DNA of 34,555 nt from Rickettsiales bacterium (GTDB taxonomy: Bacteria; Pseudomonadota; Alphaproteobacteria; Rs-D84): NCBI GenBank assembly GCA_031256175.1, contig JAIRRC010000009.1, forward strand, positions 1-34,555, written 5' to 3'. The notes below the pieces were generated by a model. It ran no database searches, had not been told where the DNA came from, and saw only the letters and a list, made by a program, of their open reading frames with translations. Positions 1 to 7,798 of the stretch are shown here, one piece after another. Numbering within the stretch: position 1 is the first letter of the stretch; each line of letters opens with the position of its first letter. A program made the translations under genes and the position numbers.

Positions 1-384
1 GACATAGTGGCGCATGGCGACGAAAGCCTTGACGATTGCGATATTGACCTCTACGGCGGTCTTGCTGTTAAGCACGGAAGCAAGCATGACGACGCCGTGT
101 TCCGTGAACACGAATGGCAGATATTTATGGCCTCTATGGTTTGAGATCACAAATTGTGATGACATATCCCAACTTGATGTTCCAATTTGGAACATCAAGT
201 TATCCCTTTCTTCCTGCGTCAATTGGAACCTGAACTCAGGTGGAAATTTATGAATGTTGCGCTTTACGGCCTGATTTAATACTCGGGTCTCGACCTTATA
301 AATACGCGCCAGGTCGCTGTCCAGCATGACCTGCTGTCCCCGGACTTCGTAAATTTTATTATTTATATTGGCTATGTCTTTCAT
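1..384 (-). CDS. ORF6N (KilA-N-like) domain protein, 3' end truncated by the window edge
   Basis: Absent from the ORF track because it runs off the edge. Reverse-strand reading from ATG at 384: MKDIANINNKIYEVRGQQVMLDSDLARIYKVETRVLNQAVKRNIHKFPPEFRFQLTQEERDNLMFQIGTSSWDMSSQFVISNHRGHKYLPFVFTEHGVVMLASVLNSKTAVEVNIAIVKAFVAMRHYV; typical ORF6N motif MLDSDLARIY...VLNQAVKRN...FP.EFRFQLT...FTEHGVVMLASVL. Confidence 0.88.
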   Translation of the reverse strand, partial: MKDIANINNKIYEVRGQQVMLDSDLARIYKVETRVLNQAVKRNIHKFPPEFRFQLTQEERDNLMFQIGTSSWDMSSQFVISNHRGHKYLPFVFTEHGVVMLASVLNSKTAVEVNIAIVKAFVAMRHYV

Positions 385-1157
385 TTAATCTCCCTCGCGC
401 TTTTGGGCATCTTGCCGTCGTAAGAAATGACGCCGTCCTTGATATGGATAAGCCGCCCGGCATATTGCGCGATTTCGAATTCGTGGGTAATCATGACGAT
501 TGTGATTCCCATCTCGCGGTTTAATTTTTGGAAGAATTTCAGAATATCGTTTCCCATTTTTGAATCGAGCGCGCCGGTCGGCTCGTCCGCGAGGATAAGT
601 TTCGGCGAACCCGCAAGCGCGCGCGCAATGGCGACGCGCTGCCGCATACCGCCGGAAAGCTGGTTCGGCAAATAGCGCTCGAATTTTGAAAGCCCGACCA
701 TTTCCAACATCTCGCGCGCCAAACGCACGCGCTCGTCATATGACACGCCGCGATACATGATTGGCAGCATGACATTGTCCAAGACGTTCCGCTTCGACAG
801 AAGATTGAAGCTTTGGAAAACGAAACCTATGTGCTCGTTTCTGGCGACGGCCAGGTCGTCGGGCTCCATGTCTTCGATGGGCAAACCATACAGCTTATAT
901 AGGCCGCTGGTCGCGGTGTCCAGCGCGCCGATGATGTTCATAAGGGTTGATTTACCGGAACCCGAAGGCCCCATAATGGCGACGAATTCTCCTGGCTTGA
1001 CGCGGAAAGAAATATCGAAAAGGACTTTTTGAACGCCGCCGCCATACAGGGGGAATTCCTTGTCGACCCCCTGCATGAAAATGACATCCGGCTCAATTTT
1101 TTTAAGTTCCCCTCCTGCGGAGGGGTGGCCGGAACGGCCGGGGTGGTCTTTTGTCAT
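381..1157 (-). CDS. ABC transporter ATP-binding protein (MacB/LolD-type stand-alone ATPase)
   Basis: Walker A GPSGSGKST, signature LSGGMRQRVAIARALA, Walker B LILADEPTGALD. ATG overlaps the upstream adaptor stop (ATGA, 1154-1157). Confidence 0.95.
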   Translation of the reverse strand: MTKDHPGRSGHPSAGGELKKIEPDVIFMQGVDKEFPLYGGGVQKVLFDISFRVKPGEFVAIMGPSGSGKSTLMNIIGALDTATSGLYKLYGLPIEDMEPDDLAVARNEHIGFVFQSFNLLSKRNVLDNVMLPIMYRGVSYDERVRLAREMLEMVGLSKFERYLPNQLSGGMRQRVAIARALAGSPKLILADEPTGALDSKMGNDILKFFQKLNREMGITIVMITHEFEIAQYAGRLIHIKDGVISYDGKMPKSAREIK

Positions 1158-2521
1158 CGCGCCCCGCTTCTGCTGCCGAACCCACCACCGCCTCCTCCGC
1201 CTCCGCCGGGCCCGCCAAGGTTGCCCTTCGGCATCCCTCCGCCGGAAGAATTCGCGGCGGCCTGCCCGACCTTTCCGGTGATAATCCTGTCGCCCTTTTG
1301 AAGTCCCTCCGCGATAATTTCCGTTTCTATGCTCGTAACCATTCCCTTCTTGAAGGGAACAAGAACGACCTTCCCCTCGCGAAGAATCGCAAGGGTGTCC
1401 TTAGCGGTCATCTCGCCGGATACCACGCGGTCGTCGTCCGAAATTTTGGACAGGTCGCGCACCAGGAACGCGCTGTTTGGCGCCTTCCAAACATCGTCTT
1501 TTTCGCTGACGGTAATCGTGACGAAGGCCGTCATGCCGGGCATAAGTTCAAGACTGGCGTTGTCGACGTCGATGATAACGGTATAAACGACGACATTCTG
1601 AGTCATCGAAGGCGACAGGCGCACCTGGCGGACGAAGCCCTCGAAAGTTTTTGCGGGATAAGCGTCGACGCTGAACGAAACTTTTTGGCCTTGCTTTATG
1701 ACTCCGATGTCGGCCTCGGAAATGCTGGTGGCGATTTGCATTTTGGATAAGTCTTCGGCGACGACGAAAAGGTCCGGCGCTTGAAGGCTTGCGGATACGG
1801 TTTGCCCCTCGTCGACCTTGCGCGCGATGATGGTGCCGGAAACGGGCGAACGAATGGTTGTGTATCCAAGATTGGCGACGGCGCGGTCGTATTGGGACTT
1901 TGCGGAATTATAGTCTTGAATAAGCGATTCATAGTTCGCCTTGCTCTTGTCCAGCTCGGCGCGCGCAATGAAGCCCGAGTTATAAAGTTTGCGGTCGCGC
2001 TGATAGTCTGCCTTGGCCAGGTCGCGCTGGGTCTCGGCGCGTTTAAGGCGCGCGGCGGCCTCGTCCAAAGACGCCTGCAGGGTGGACTTGTCGATTTCAA
2101 GCAGAACTTGGTCTTTTTCCACGACATCGTTGTAGTCGACAAGAATCTTTTCGATGATTCCGGAAACTTGGGCTCCGACGTTTATGGTGTTGACGGGCGT
2201 AATCTCGCCGGTAGCTGTTACAACTTGGGAAATATGTCCGAAGGAAACCGGCGCGCTGACCCATTTTGCGGCATCGTCTTTTTTCTTGGAAGGAATCGCC
2301 GCCCATCCGATGGCAACCGCAATCGCAACCGCCGCGACAAGCACCCACCTCTTCTTGACCCTGAATCGTTTCTTCGGCTTTGCGGTTTCGTTCGCGCTCT
2401 CGTCGCCCCGGCGAAGGCCGGGGTCCATTGTTTGCGGAATCGTCGCCGCAGGCGACTCCTTTGTCATACCGCGGCTTGACCGCGGTATCCCGGCAGCTAT
2501 TTTTTTCTTCTTCGCCGTCAT
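1154..2521 (-). CDS. macA: HlyD/MacA-type periplasmic adaptor subunit
   Basis: TM followed by GEITPVNTINVGAQVSGIIEKILVDYNDVVEKDQVLLEID, coiled coil, VDEGQTVSASLQAP; Gly-rich C-terminus. ATGA overlap with the TolC-like gene (2518-2521). Confidence 0.9.
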   Translation of the reverse strand: MTAKKKKIAAGIPRSSRGMTKESPAATIPQTMDPGLRRGDESANETAKPKKRFRVKKRWVLVAAVAIAVAIGWAAIPSKKKDDAAKWVSAPVSFGHISQVVTATGEITPVNTINVGAQVSGIIEKILVDYNDVVEKDQVLLEIDKSTLQASLDEAAARLKRAETQRDLAKADYQRDRKLYNSGFIARAELDKSKANYESLIQDYNSAKSQYDRAVANLGYTTIRSPVSGTIIARKVDEGQTVSASLQAPDLFVVAEDLSKMQIATSISEADIGVIKQGQKVSFSVDAYPAKTFEGFVRQVRLSPSMTQNVVVYTVIIDVDNASLELMPGMTAFVTITVSEKDDVWKAPNSAFLVRDLSKISDDDRVVSGEMTAKDTLAILREGKVVLVPFKKGMVTSIETEIIAEGLQKGDRIITGKVGQAAANSSGGGMPKGNLGGPGGGGGGGGGFGSRSGAR

Positions 2522-3840
2522 TCCCTCACCTCTCCGATGGCCAAAGCCAGCGCATGCTTCTTGATTATCAAATCGTATCGCGCATAAACGGCCTGCCGTT
2601 CCGCGCTCGCCAGGTCGGATTGAGCGGTAAGCCAGTCCAGCATGGTCGCGCGCCCGACATTATACATTCCGCTGACGACGCGTTCGCTTTCGCGCGCACT
2701 GGCCAGCAGGGACTTCGTGGATTCAAGAACAGCAATCGCGGTGCCGTAATTCTGGAAAGCGTCCCAAACTTCGCGCCCGACCGCGCTCGATAGCGAACGC
2801 GCGCGGTATTCGAACTGGTCGCGCTGGGCGCGCGCCAACCGCGTGGCGTTGAAGTTGGAAAATCCGGCGAATAAAGGCATGGATACGCGCAGGGAAATGC
2901 TGGAAGATTTCAGGTCGTTGTCGACGTCGTAGTCCTGGGACGCGGCCGCGGTAATGCTTGGCAGATTCCGCAAATAGGAAGAATACATTTTATAATCCGC
3001 GGAATTTACATTCTCGCGCGCGGCGCGCAGGTCGGGCCGAAGGTTGCGCGCGGTTTCTATAAGGCTTTCGACATCGCGCGCTTCCAGAACGGGCTCTGGG
3101 ACGGAATCGTCCAGCTTCACCTCGGAAGTTGTGTCGAATGACATAAGGTTAAGCAAACGCCCGTTCGCGATTTTGGTGGCGCCCTCGCTGCGTTGCAGGT
3201 CGACGCGCTTTTGCGCCAGCTGTGTCTCGGCTTTCAGCTTGTCGGCTTTCGGGACGACTCCGGCGCTGAATTTTTTGGCGGCGGTGTTGTAGGATTGCTC
3301 GGCGACTTTGACCAGGTCGCGGTTGACCTTTTCATCTGCGGCGGCCATAAGCGCGGTGTAATATGCGCTGATGATGTCATAGACGAATGATTGGATTGTC
3401 GCGTCATAGTCGAAACCCGCGGCGTTCCAGGCGGCGATTGCGGCACCGACGTCGGACTCGCGCTTGCCGAAGTCGAATATAAGCCAGCTTGCGGTAAGTC
3501 CGGCGGTGGAAGTCGGGTTGTTTTGTATACCGAAATATTCGTCGCTCCGCCATTGGCGGCGCGCCTCGGCATTGACGGACGGCAGATATCCGGAATAAGC
3601 CTGATACTTTTGATACTTGACGCCGCGCGCGGATTCATAGGCCGCGCGGGTTGAATTGCTTCGGCATAGGCCGAGCTCGACGGCATCGGACACATTGATT
3701 TTCCCCGGCAATTCCTTAATCTCGGCGCAATTATCTATTGTCATCCCAGGCGCGCGGCCATAAGCCGCGCGACCAGGGACCTCAGCCGCCAGTAAGGCGA
3801 ATGCAGCCATAAAAACGAAAATTTTCCCCATCCTCTCCAT
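2518..3840 (-). CDS. TolC family outer-membrane efflux protein (ORF extends to 3876; start at 3840 preferred)
   Basis: MERMGKIFVFMAAFALLAAE signal peptide, long helical repeats typical of TolC (DAVELGLCRSNSTRAAYESARG..., TAQSDLASAERQAVYARYDLI). Confidence 0.85.
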   Translation of the reverse strand: MERMGKIFVFMAAFALLAAEVPGRAAYGRAPGMTIDNCAEIKELPGKINVSDAVELGLCRSNSTRAAYESARGVKYQKYQAYSGYLPSVNAEARRQWRSDEYFGIQNNPTSTAGLTASWLIFDFGKRESDVGAAIAAWNAAGFDYDATIQSFVYDIISAYYTALMAAADEKVNRDLVKVAEQSYNTAAKKFSAGVVPKADKLKAETQLAQKRVDLQRSEGATKIANGRLLNLMSFDTTSEVKLDDSVPEPVLEARDVESLIETARNLRPDLRAARENVNSADYKMYSSYLRNLPSITAAASQDYDVDNDLKSSSISLRVSMPLFAGFSNFNATRLARAQRDQFEYRARSLSSAVGREVWDAFQNYGTAIAVLESTKSLLASARESERVVSGMYNVGRATMLDWLTAQSDLASAERQAVYARYDLIIKKHALALAIGEVRE

Positions 3841-3954
3841 GTGGCCCAGCCTAACCCATCCGCCCGCACAAATCAATGAAAAATTGCATTATTTCACCTT
3901 GACATTTTGCCTAACCCATTATATTCTTATCCATCTCAATATAAGGAAATCGAA

Positions 3955-4251
3955 ATGTCATTTGCAATATTCCAAACCGGCGGGAAACAATACCGCGCGA
4001 AAGTCGGCGACATAGTCCGTGTCGAAAAATTGGACGCGGATAAATCCGTGGAATTCACGGAAGTCCTGCTGTCCGGGGACAAAATCGGCGACCCGTTCAT
4101 AAAGGGCGCGAAAGTCGTGGCGGAAATCGTGGCGCAGGACAAGGCGGACAAAGTCCTTGTGTTCAAGAAGAAGCGCCGCCAGAATTACCGCAGAACCCGC
4201 GGCCACCAGCAGCTGCTGACCATCTGCCGCATCAAAGAAATAAAAGCGTAA
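3955..4251 (+). CDS. rplU: 50S ribosomal protein L21
   Basis: MSFAIFQTGGKQYRAKVGDIVRVEKLDADKSVEF...KKKRRQNYRRTRGHQQLLTICRIKEI; RBS AAGGAAATCGAA before the ATG. Confidence 0.97.
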   Translation: MSFAIFQTGGKQYRAKVGDIVRVEKLDADKSVEFTEVLLSGDKIGDPFIKGAKVVAEIVAQDKADKVLVFKKKRRQNYRRTRGHQQLLTICRIKEIKA

Positions 4252-4309
4252 TTAGCTGTCGTTCCGCGGCCCCGCCGCGGAATCTCGGCCGAATAAAAAG
4301 GAAGAAACA

Positions 4310-4564
4310 ATGGCACATAAGAAAGCCGGAAGCGCAACTACAAACGGCCGCGACTCTGCGGGCCGCAGACTTGGGGTAAAGAAAGGCGGCTTCCAGAAAG
4401 TGATACCCGGGAATATAATCGTGCGCCAAAGGGGCACGAAAGCGCACCCTGGCCTTAACGTGAAAATGGGCAAAGACCATACGATATTCGCGACTACATC
4501 GGGCCATGTTAAGTTCAAGAAAAGCACGGGCGGCCGCACCATCGTCTCCGTCGTCGCGGAATAA
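4310..4564 (+). CDS. rpmA: 50S ribosomal protein L27
   Basis: [61 protein letters not shown]. Confidence 0.98.
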   Translation: MAHKKAGSATTNGRDSAGRRLGVKKGGFQKVIPGNIIVRQRGTKAHPGLNVKMGKDHTIFATTSGHVKFKKSTGGRTIVSVVAE

Positions 4565-4643
4565 TTCATATTTCCTGCCGCCGCAGGCGGCCGGGGCCCC
4601 CAATGGGCCACCCGTTATCGGTCGGCCCATTGGGGAAACAATT

Positions 4644-4719
<76 letters not shown>

Positions 4720-4720
<1 letters not shown>

Positions 4721-4756
4721 AAATTAAAAAACCCCTTGAAGGGGTATTTTAATTTT
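4720..4756 (+). terminator. Rho-independent terminator after tRNA-Arg
   Basis: AAAATTAAAAAACCCCTTGAAGGGGTATTTTAATTTT hairpin with T-rich tail. Confidence 0.8.
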
Positions 4757-4773
4757 GAAGCAATCGATAGCTT

Positions 4774-4918
4774 TTGAACCCGGCAGCCGCGAAGCGGCAG
4801 GGTTCAACAACGAGTTAGTGAGAACAAGCCGCAAGGCGCAGTTCGAACGCAGCCGCGAAGCGGCGAATACGAATGCCGCGCAGCCCGCAAGGGCGAGCGA
4901 ATCCTTCCGGGTGCGCCA
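4774..4918 (+). repeat. Hairpin-rich unit ending in a duplicate of the tRNA-Arg 3' end
   Basis: AATCCTTCCGGGTGCGCCA at 4702-4720 recurs at 4900-4918. Between them: TTGAACCC..GCCGC-GAA-GCGGC..GGGTTCAA (4774-4807) and a second GCAGCCGCGAAGCGGC at 4849-4864. Confidence 0.75.
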
Positions 4919-5000
4919 ATCATCTGTCATGCTGACGAAGGTCAGCATCTCAAATTGTTCCTATCCTTATTCATCATATTGGCGAAGGCTGGACTTTCCC

Positions 5001-5029
5001 TTGACATTCCCTGATTCCCACCCCATAAT
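5001..5029 (+). promoter_or_regulatory. Putative sigma70-type promoter upstream of purC
   Basis: TTGACA - 17 nt - CATAAT. Confidence 0.55.
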
Positions 5030-5078
5030 CCCACACAGGGAACGAGAGAGCGTGTGCAACAAATGACGGAGTCATAAA

Positions 5079-6095
5079 ATGGCCAAAGCGCAAATCACTT
5101 CCCAGTATTCCTTTCTTCCGCTGAAATTATTGAACACGGGCAAAGTCCGCGAAACCTTCGAATTCGACGACCAGCATCTGCTCATCGTGACGACGGACCG
5201 CATCTCGGCCTTGGACATCGTCCTCGAAACGCAAATCCCCGGCAAAGGGATAGTGCTTAACCAGATGTCGAACTTCTGGATGGAAAATTTGGTGCCCGAC
5301 CACAACCACTTGATGGATACGAATATGGAAAGAATAGCGGAATCGAAAAAGGAATTGGCGCCGTTCATAAGCCAGTTGCAGAACCGCGCGGTCCTGGTGA
5401 AGAAACTGAAAATGTTCCCGCTGGAATGTATCGTCCGCGGCTACTTCACGGGAAGCGTCGTGAAGAAATACCAGAAGGACAATAACGGCATGGTCTTGGG
5501 CCACGACGTCGGCATGGGCCTGACGAACTGGCAGAAATTTCCGAAAGGCAATATATATACTCCCAGCACCAAAGCGGAATTGGGCCTCCACGACCAGAAT
5601 TTGACCAGGGAACAAGCGAAGGAAATTTTGACCGAACGCGGCCTTGGCGAATACGCGCGTTCTATCGAGGAATTGTCCCTGAACCTTTACGGCCAAGCGT
5701 GCGAATACGCGCTGAGCAAAAACATAATACTGGTCGATACGAAGTTGGAACCCGGCCTTGACGGCGAAGTCATCTCGCTGGGCGACGAAATGTTCACTCC
5801 TGATTCGTCCAGATTCATCGCGACTGATGAATACGAGAAAGCGTTCGCGGAAGGCCGCGACCCTGCCAGCTTGGATAAGGAACCGGTGCGCCGCGTCGTC
5901 CGCGGAATGTTGAAAGGCCTTCCGGAAGGCACGGAACCCGAACAGCAAACGTTGAAGCTTTGCGAAGACGACGTGAAGAAAACGATTGAAAACTACACCG
6001 ACATATACTTTAACTTGGTCGGCGAAGATTACAATCATTCTGCTACGCGCGCCTTATACGCCATCCGCGCGAACCACAACATCCGCTCGAAATAA
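5079..6095 (+). CDS. purC: Phosphoribosylaminoimidazole-succinocarboxamide synthase
   Basis: GKVRETFEFDDQHLLIVTTDRISALDIVL, FPLECIVRGYFTGSVVKKY, LVDTKLEPGLDGEVISLGDEMFTPDSSRF. Confidence 0.95.
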   Translation: MAKAQITSQYSFLPLKLLNTGKVRETFEFDDQHLLIVTTDRISALDIVLETQIPGKGIVLNQMSNFWMENLVPDHNHLMDTNMERIAESKKELAPFISQLQNRAVLVKKLKMFPLECIVRGYFTGSVVKKYQKDNNGMVLGHDVGMGLTNWQKFPKGNIYTPSTKAELGLHDQNLTREQAKEILTERGLGEYARSIEELSLNLYGQACEYALSKNIILVDTKLEPGLDGEVISLGDEMFTPDSSRFIATDEYEKAFAEGRDPASLDKEPVRRVVRGMLKGLPEGTEPEQQTLKLCEDDVKKTIENYTDIYFNLVGEDYNHSATRALYAIRANHNIRSK

Positions 6096-6148
6096 AACAT
6101 CATCTGTTGTCATGGTCGGGTTAAATCCGACCATCCAGGTAATAAAAA

Positions 6149-6297
6149 AAGTTCCCCCCATAGCGAGGGGTGGCGCGAAGCGCCGGGGTGGTCTTTGTCA
6201 TCCCCGATTTAATCGGGAACCTCATCCACACCAGTCACCCCGTCGAAAACATTTCCTGTTTCGTCACCCCGGACTCGGTCCGGGGTCCATTGTAAAA
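6149..6297 (+). repeat. Cluster of palindromic repeats: one family A copy followed by family B copies
   Basis: AAGTTCCCCCCATAGCGAGGGGTGGCGCGAAGCGCCGGGGTGGTCTTT (6149-6196), then GTCATCCCCGATTTAATCGGGAACCTCATCC and GTCACCCCGGACTCGGTCCGGGGTCCATTGT. A further B copy, GTCATGGTCGGGTTAAATCCGACCATCCAGGTAATAA, lies just upstream (~6109-6143). Confidence 0.85.
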
Positions 6298-6382
6298 TTC
6301 CTTAAAGCGTGCGGGCACCGCCGCTCAATAACCCCGAAAAATAATTAGCTGCGTCGCGTCTTGGATGGATTATAAATAACCC

Positions 6383-6540
6383 CGAAAAATCCTTAGCGGA
6401 AACGCGTTTTTGAGGATAGAACGTCCAATACCAAGAAAAACCACCCGGCGTCTGGCCTTTATGGCTGCCGCGACGGGTGGTTTTTCGAAGCGTAGTGGGC
6501 GTTATAGACCAAAAACGAAAATTTCCGCTAGGATTTTTCG
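6383..6540 (-). ncRNA. Candidate structured RNA element, copy 1 (strand uncertain; coded as minus because it abuts the stop of the minus gene at 6544)
   Basis: CGAAAAATCCTTAGCGGAAA pairs with TTTCCGCTAGGATTTTTCG (one bulge). Internal GCGTT-TTTGAGGATAG-AACGT mini-hairpin and AAAAACCACCCG...CGGGTGGTTTTT hairpin. Diverged copy at 17083-17157. Confidence 0.55.
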
Positions 6541-6543
6541 TCC

Positions 6544-7668
6544 TTACAACTGCGCCAGCGCGGTCTCTAACGCGTCGCGGCGTTCCCCGTCGCCAATGGC
6601 ATCGGCCAATAGAATCGCGCCGCGCAAATCGTCCTTCGCGCCATCAAGGTCGCCCAGCTTCAATTTGATGGCGGCGCGCTTTTCGAAAGCTTCCATGGCG
6701 ATGGTCGCGGACGCGGCTTTTTCCTCCTCGTCGTCCATCTGGCCTATGACGGAAGCGACGCTGCGGATGACCTCGTCGAAGTCGCGGACAGCGCCCTGGA
6801 AATCGCCCATTCCCATCTTGGCGTCGGCGCGTCCGGCTATGTCCGGGAAATCGAGCCGCCCGACATTTTTAGCGAAACTGCTGGCCATGGTATAGTCGCG
6901 GATGGCGTCGCTGAAATTCTTGTTCCAAAGGTTGAGCTGGGCGCGCTTGCGGTAAAGCTCGTCTGCGAAAATATTCTGGTTGGCGTCGGGATAAGCGGTA
7001 TAAGCGGCGATGGCGGCGTTTATGCTCTCCATCGCGGACGGCATGTCGCCCAGCTTGACTTGCAACACCGACAAATCGAACCAAGCCATCGAAAGGTTCT
7101 CGTCCAGCTTGATGGCGGCCAGAAAGGAATCCATAGCGCCGGCCAGGTCGGTCTTCATGAAAAGGGCCTCGCCGCGATAAACATAGGCTGGCGCGAAAGC
7201 CGGGAATAAAGCGATTGCGGAATTGAATTCGGAAAGCGCCAAGTCGGGCTTTCCTGCTTTAAGGAAATCGACGCCTGCGATGATATACTCTTGGGCTTTT
7301 TCCTCTTTCTGCTCGTCGGAAAGAACGACGGCGTTGGCGACTACTGCAACCCTTGTGTCGATTTCCGGGCGGATTACGACAGGCGCGGTGGTGCCTTGGA
7401 CTTTTTCGGCGATATGCTCGGCGGCCTGGCGCGAAAATACCGGTTTGTTGGAATTGAGCGCGACCCAAGCGCCGGCGGCGGCGAACGCGACAAGCGCGGC
7501 AAGAAGAAGCAGTCGCGTCCTGCGCGACCCCTTTGCGGCCTTCTGGGCTTTTTGGGCCTTTCCTGCATCGGACTCGATGACGTCGGGCGCGGCGCCCGGG
7601 GCGCATTTTTCTTCTTTATAAGGTGCGATTTTTTCCGCTGACTTGACGGACAATTTTGATTTTGCCAT
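6544..7668 (-). CDS. TPR-repeat protein with N-terminal transmembrane helix
   Basis: RRTRLLLLAALVAFAAAGAWVAL TM segment, then repeated TPR-like helices (AYVYRGEALFMKTDLAGAMDSFLAAIKLDENLSMAWFDLSVLQVKLGD). Confidence 0.8.
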   Translation of the reverse strand: MAKSKLSVKSAEKIAPYKEEKCAPGAAPDVIESDAGKAQKAQKAAKGSRRTRLLLLAALVAFAAAGAWVALNSNKPVFSRQAAEHIAEKVQGTTAPVVIRPEIDTRVAVVANAVVLSDEQKEEKAQEYIIAGVDFLKAGKPDLALSEFNSAIALFPAFAPAYVYRGEALFMKTDLAGAMDSFLAAIKLDENLSMAWFDLSVLQVKLGDMPSAMESINAAIAAYTAYPDANQNIFADELYRKRAQLNLWNKNFSDAIRDYTMASSFAKNVGRLDFPDIAGRADAKMGMGDFQGAVRDFDEVIRSVASVIGQMDDEEEKAASATIAMEAFEKRAAIKLKLGDLDGAKDDLRGAILLADAIGDGERRDALETALAQL

Positions 7669-7740
7669 ATTTTCCCTCTCTACTCTCTAAGGTCAATGAT
7701 AAGATTTAGCCGCCCCCGAATCAAGCTATATTTTTACCTA

Positions 7741-7769
7741 TTGCACCACTTCCTGATTCCTGTTATAAT
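7741..7769 (+). promoter_or_regulatory. Putative promoter of the skp/ompH-like gene
   Basis: TTGCAC - 17 nt - TATAAT; followed by RBS AAAGGAG at ~7787. Confidence 0.7.
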
Positions 7770-7798
7770 AAACCCAACAAATTAAAAAGGAGCTTACA

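Noticed and set aside
14-253. 79-aa plus-strand ORF
   Set aside because: Antisense to the ORF6N gene, which has a recognisable domain on the minus strand.
4755-5066. 103-aa ORF after tRNA-Arg (MKQSIAFEPGSREAAGFNN...)
   Set aside because: Reads through the terminator arm, the hairpin unit, the tRNA 3'-end duplicate and a family B repeat; better explained as non-coding repeat sequence.
5986-6348. 120-aa plus ORF after purC
   Set aside because: Overlaps purC out of frame and otherwise consists of palindromic repeats.
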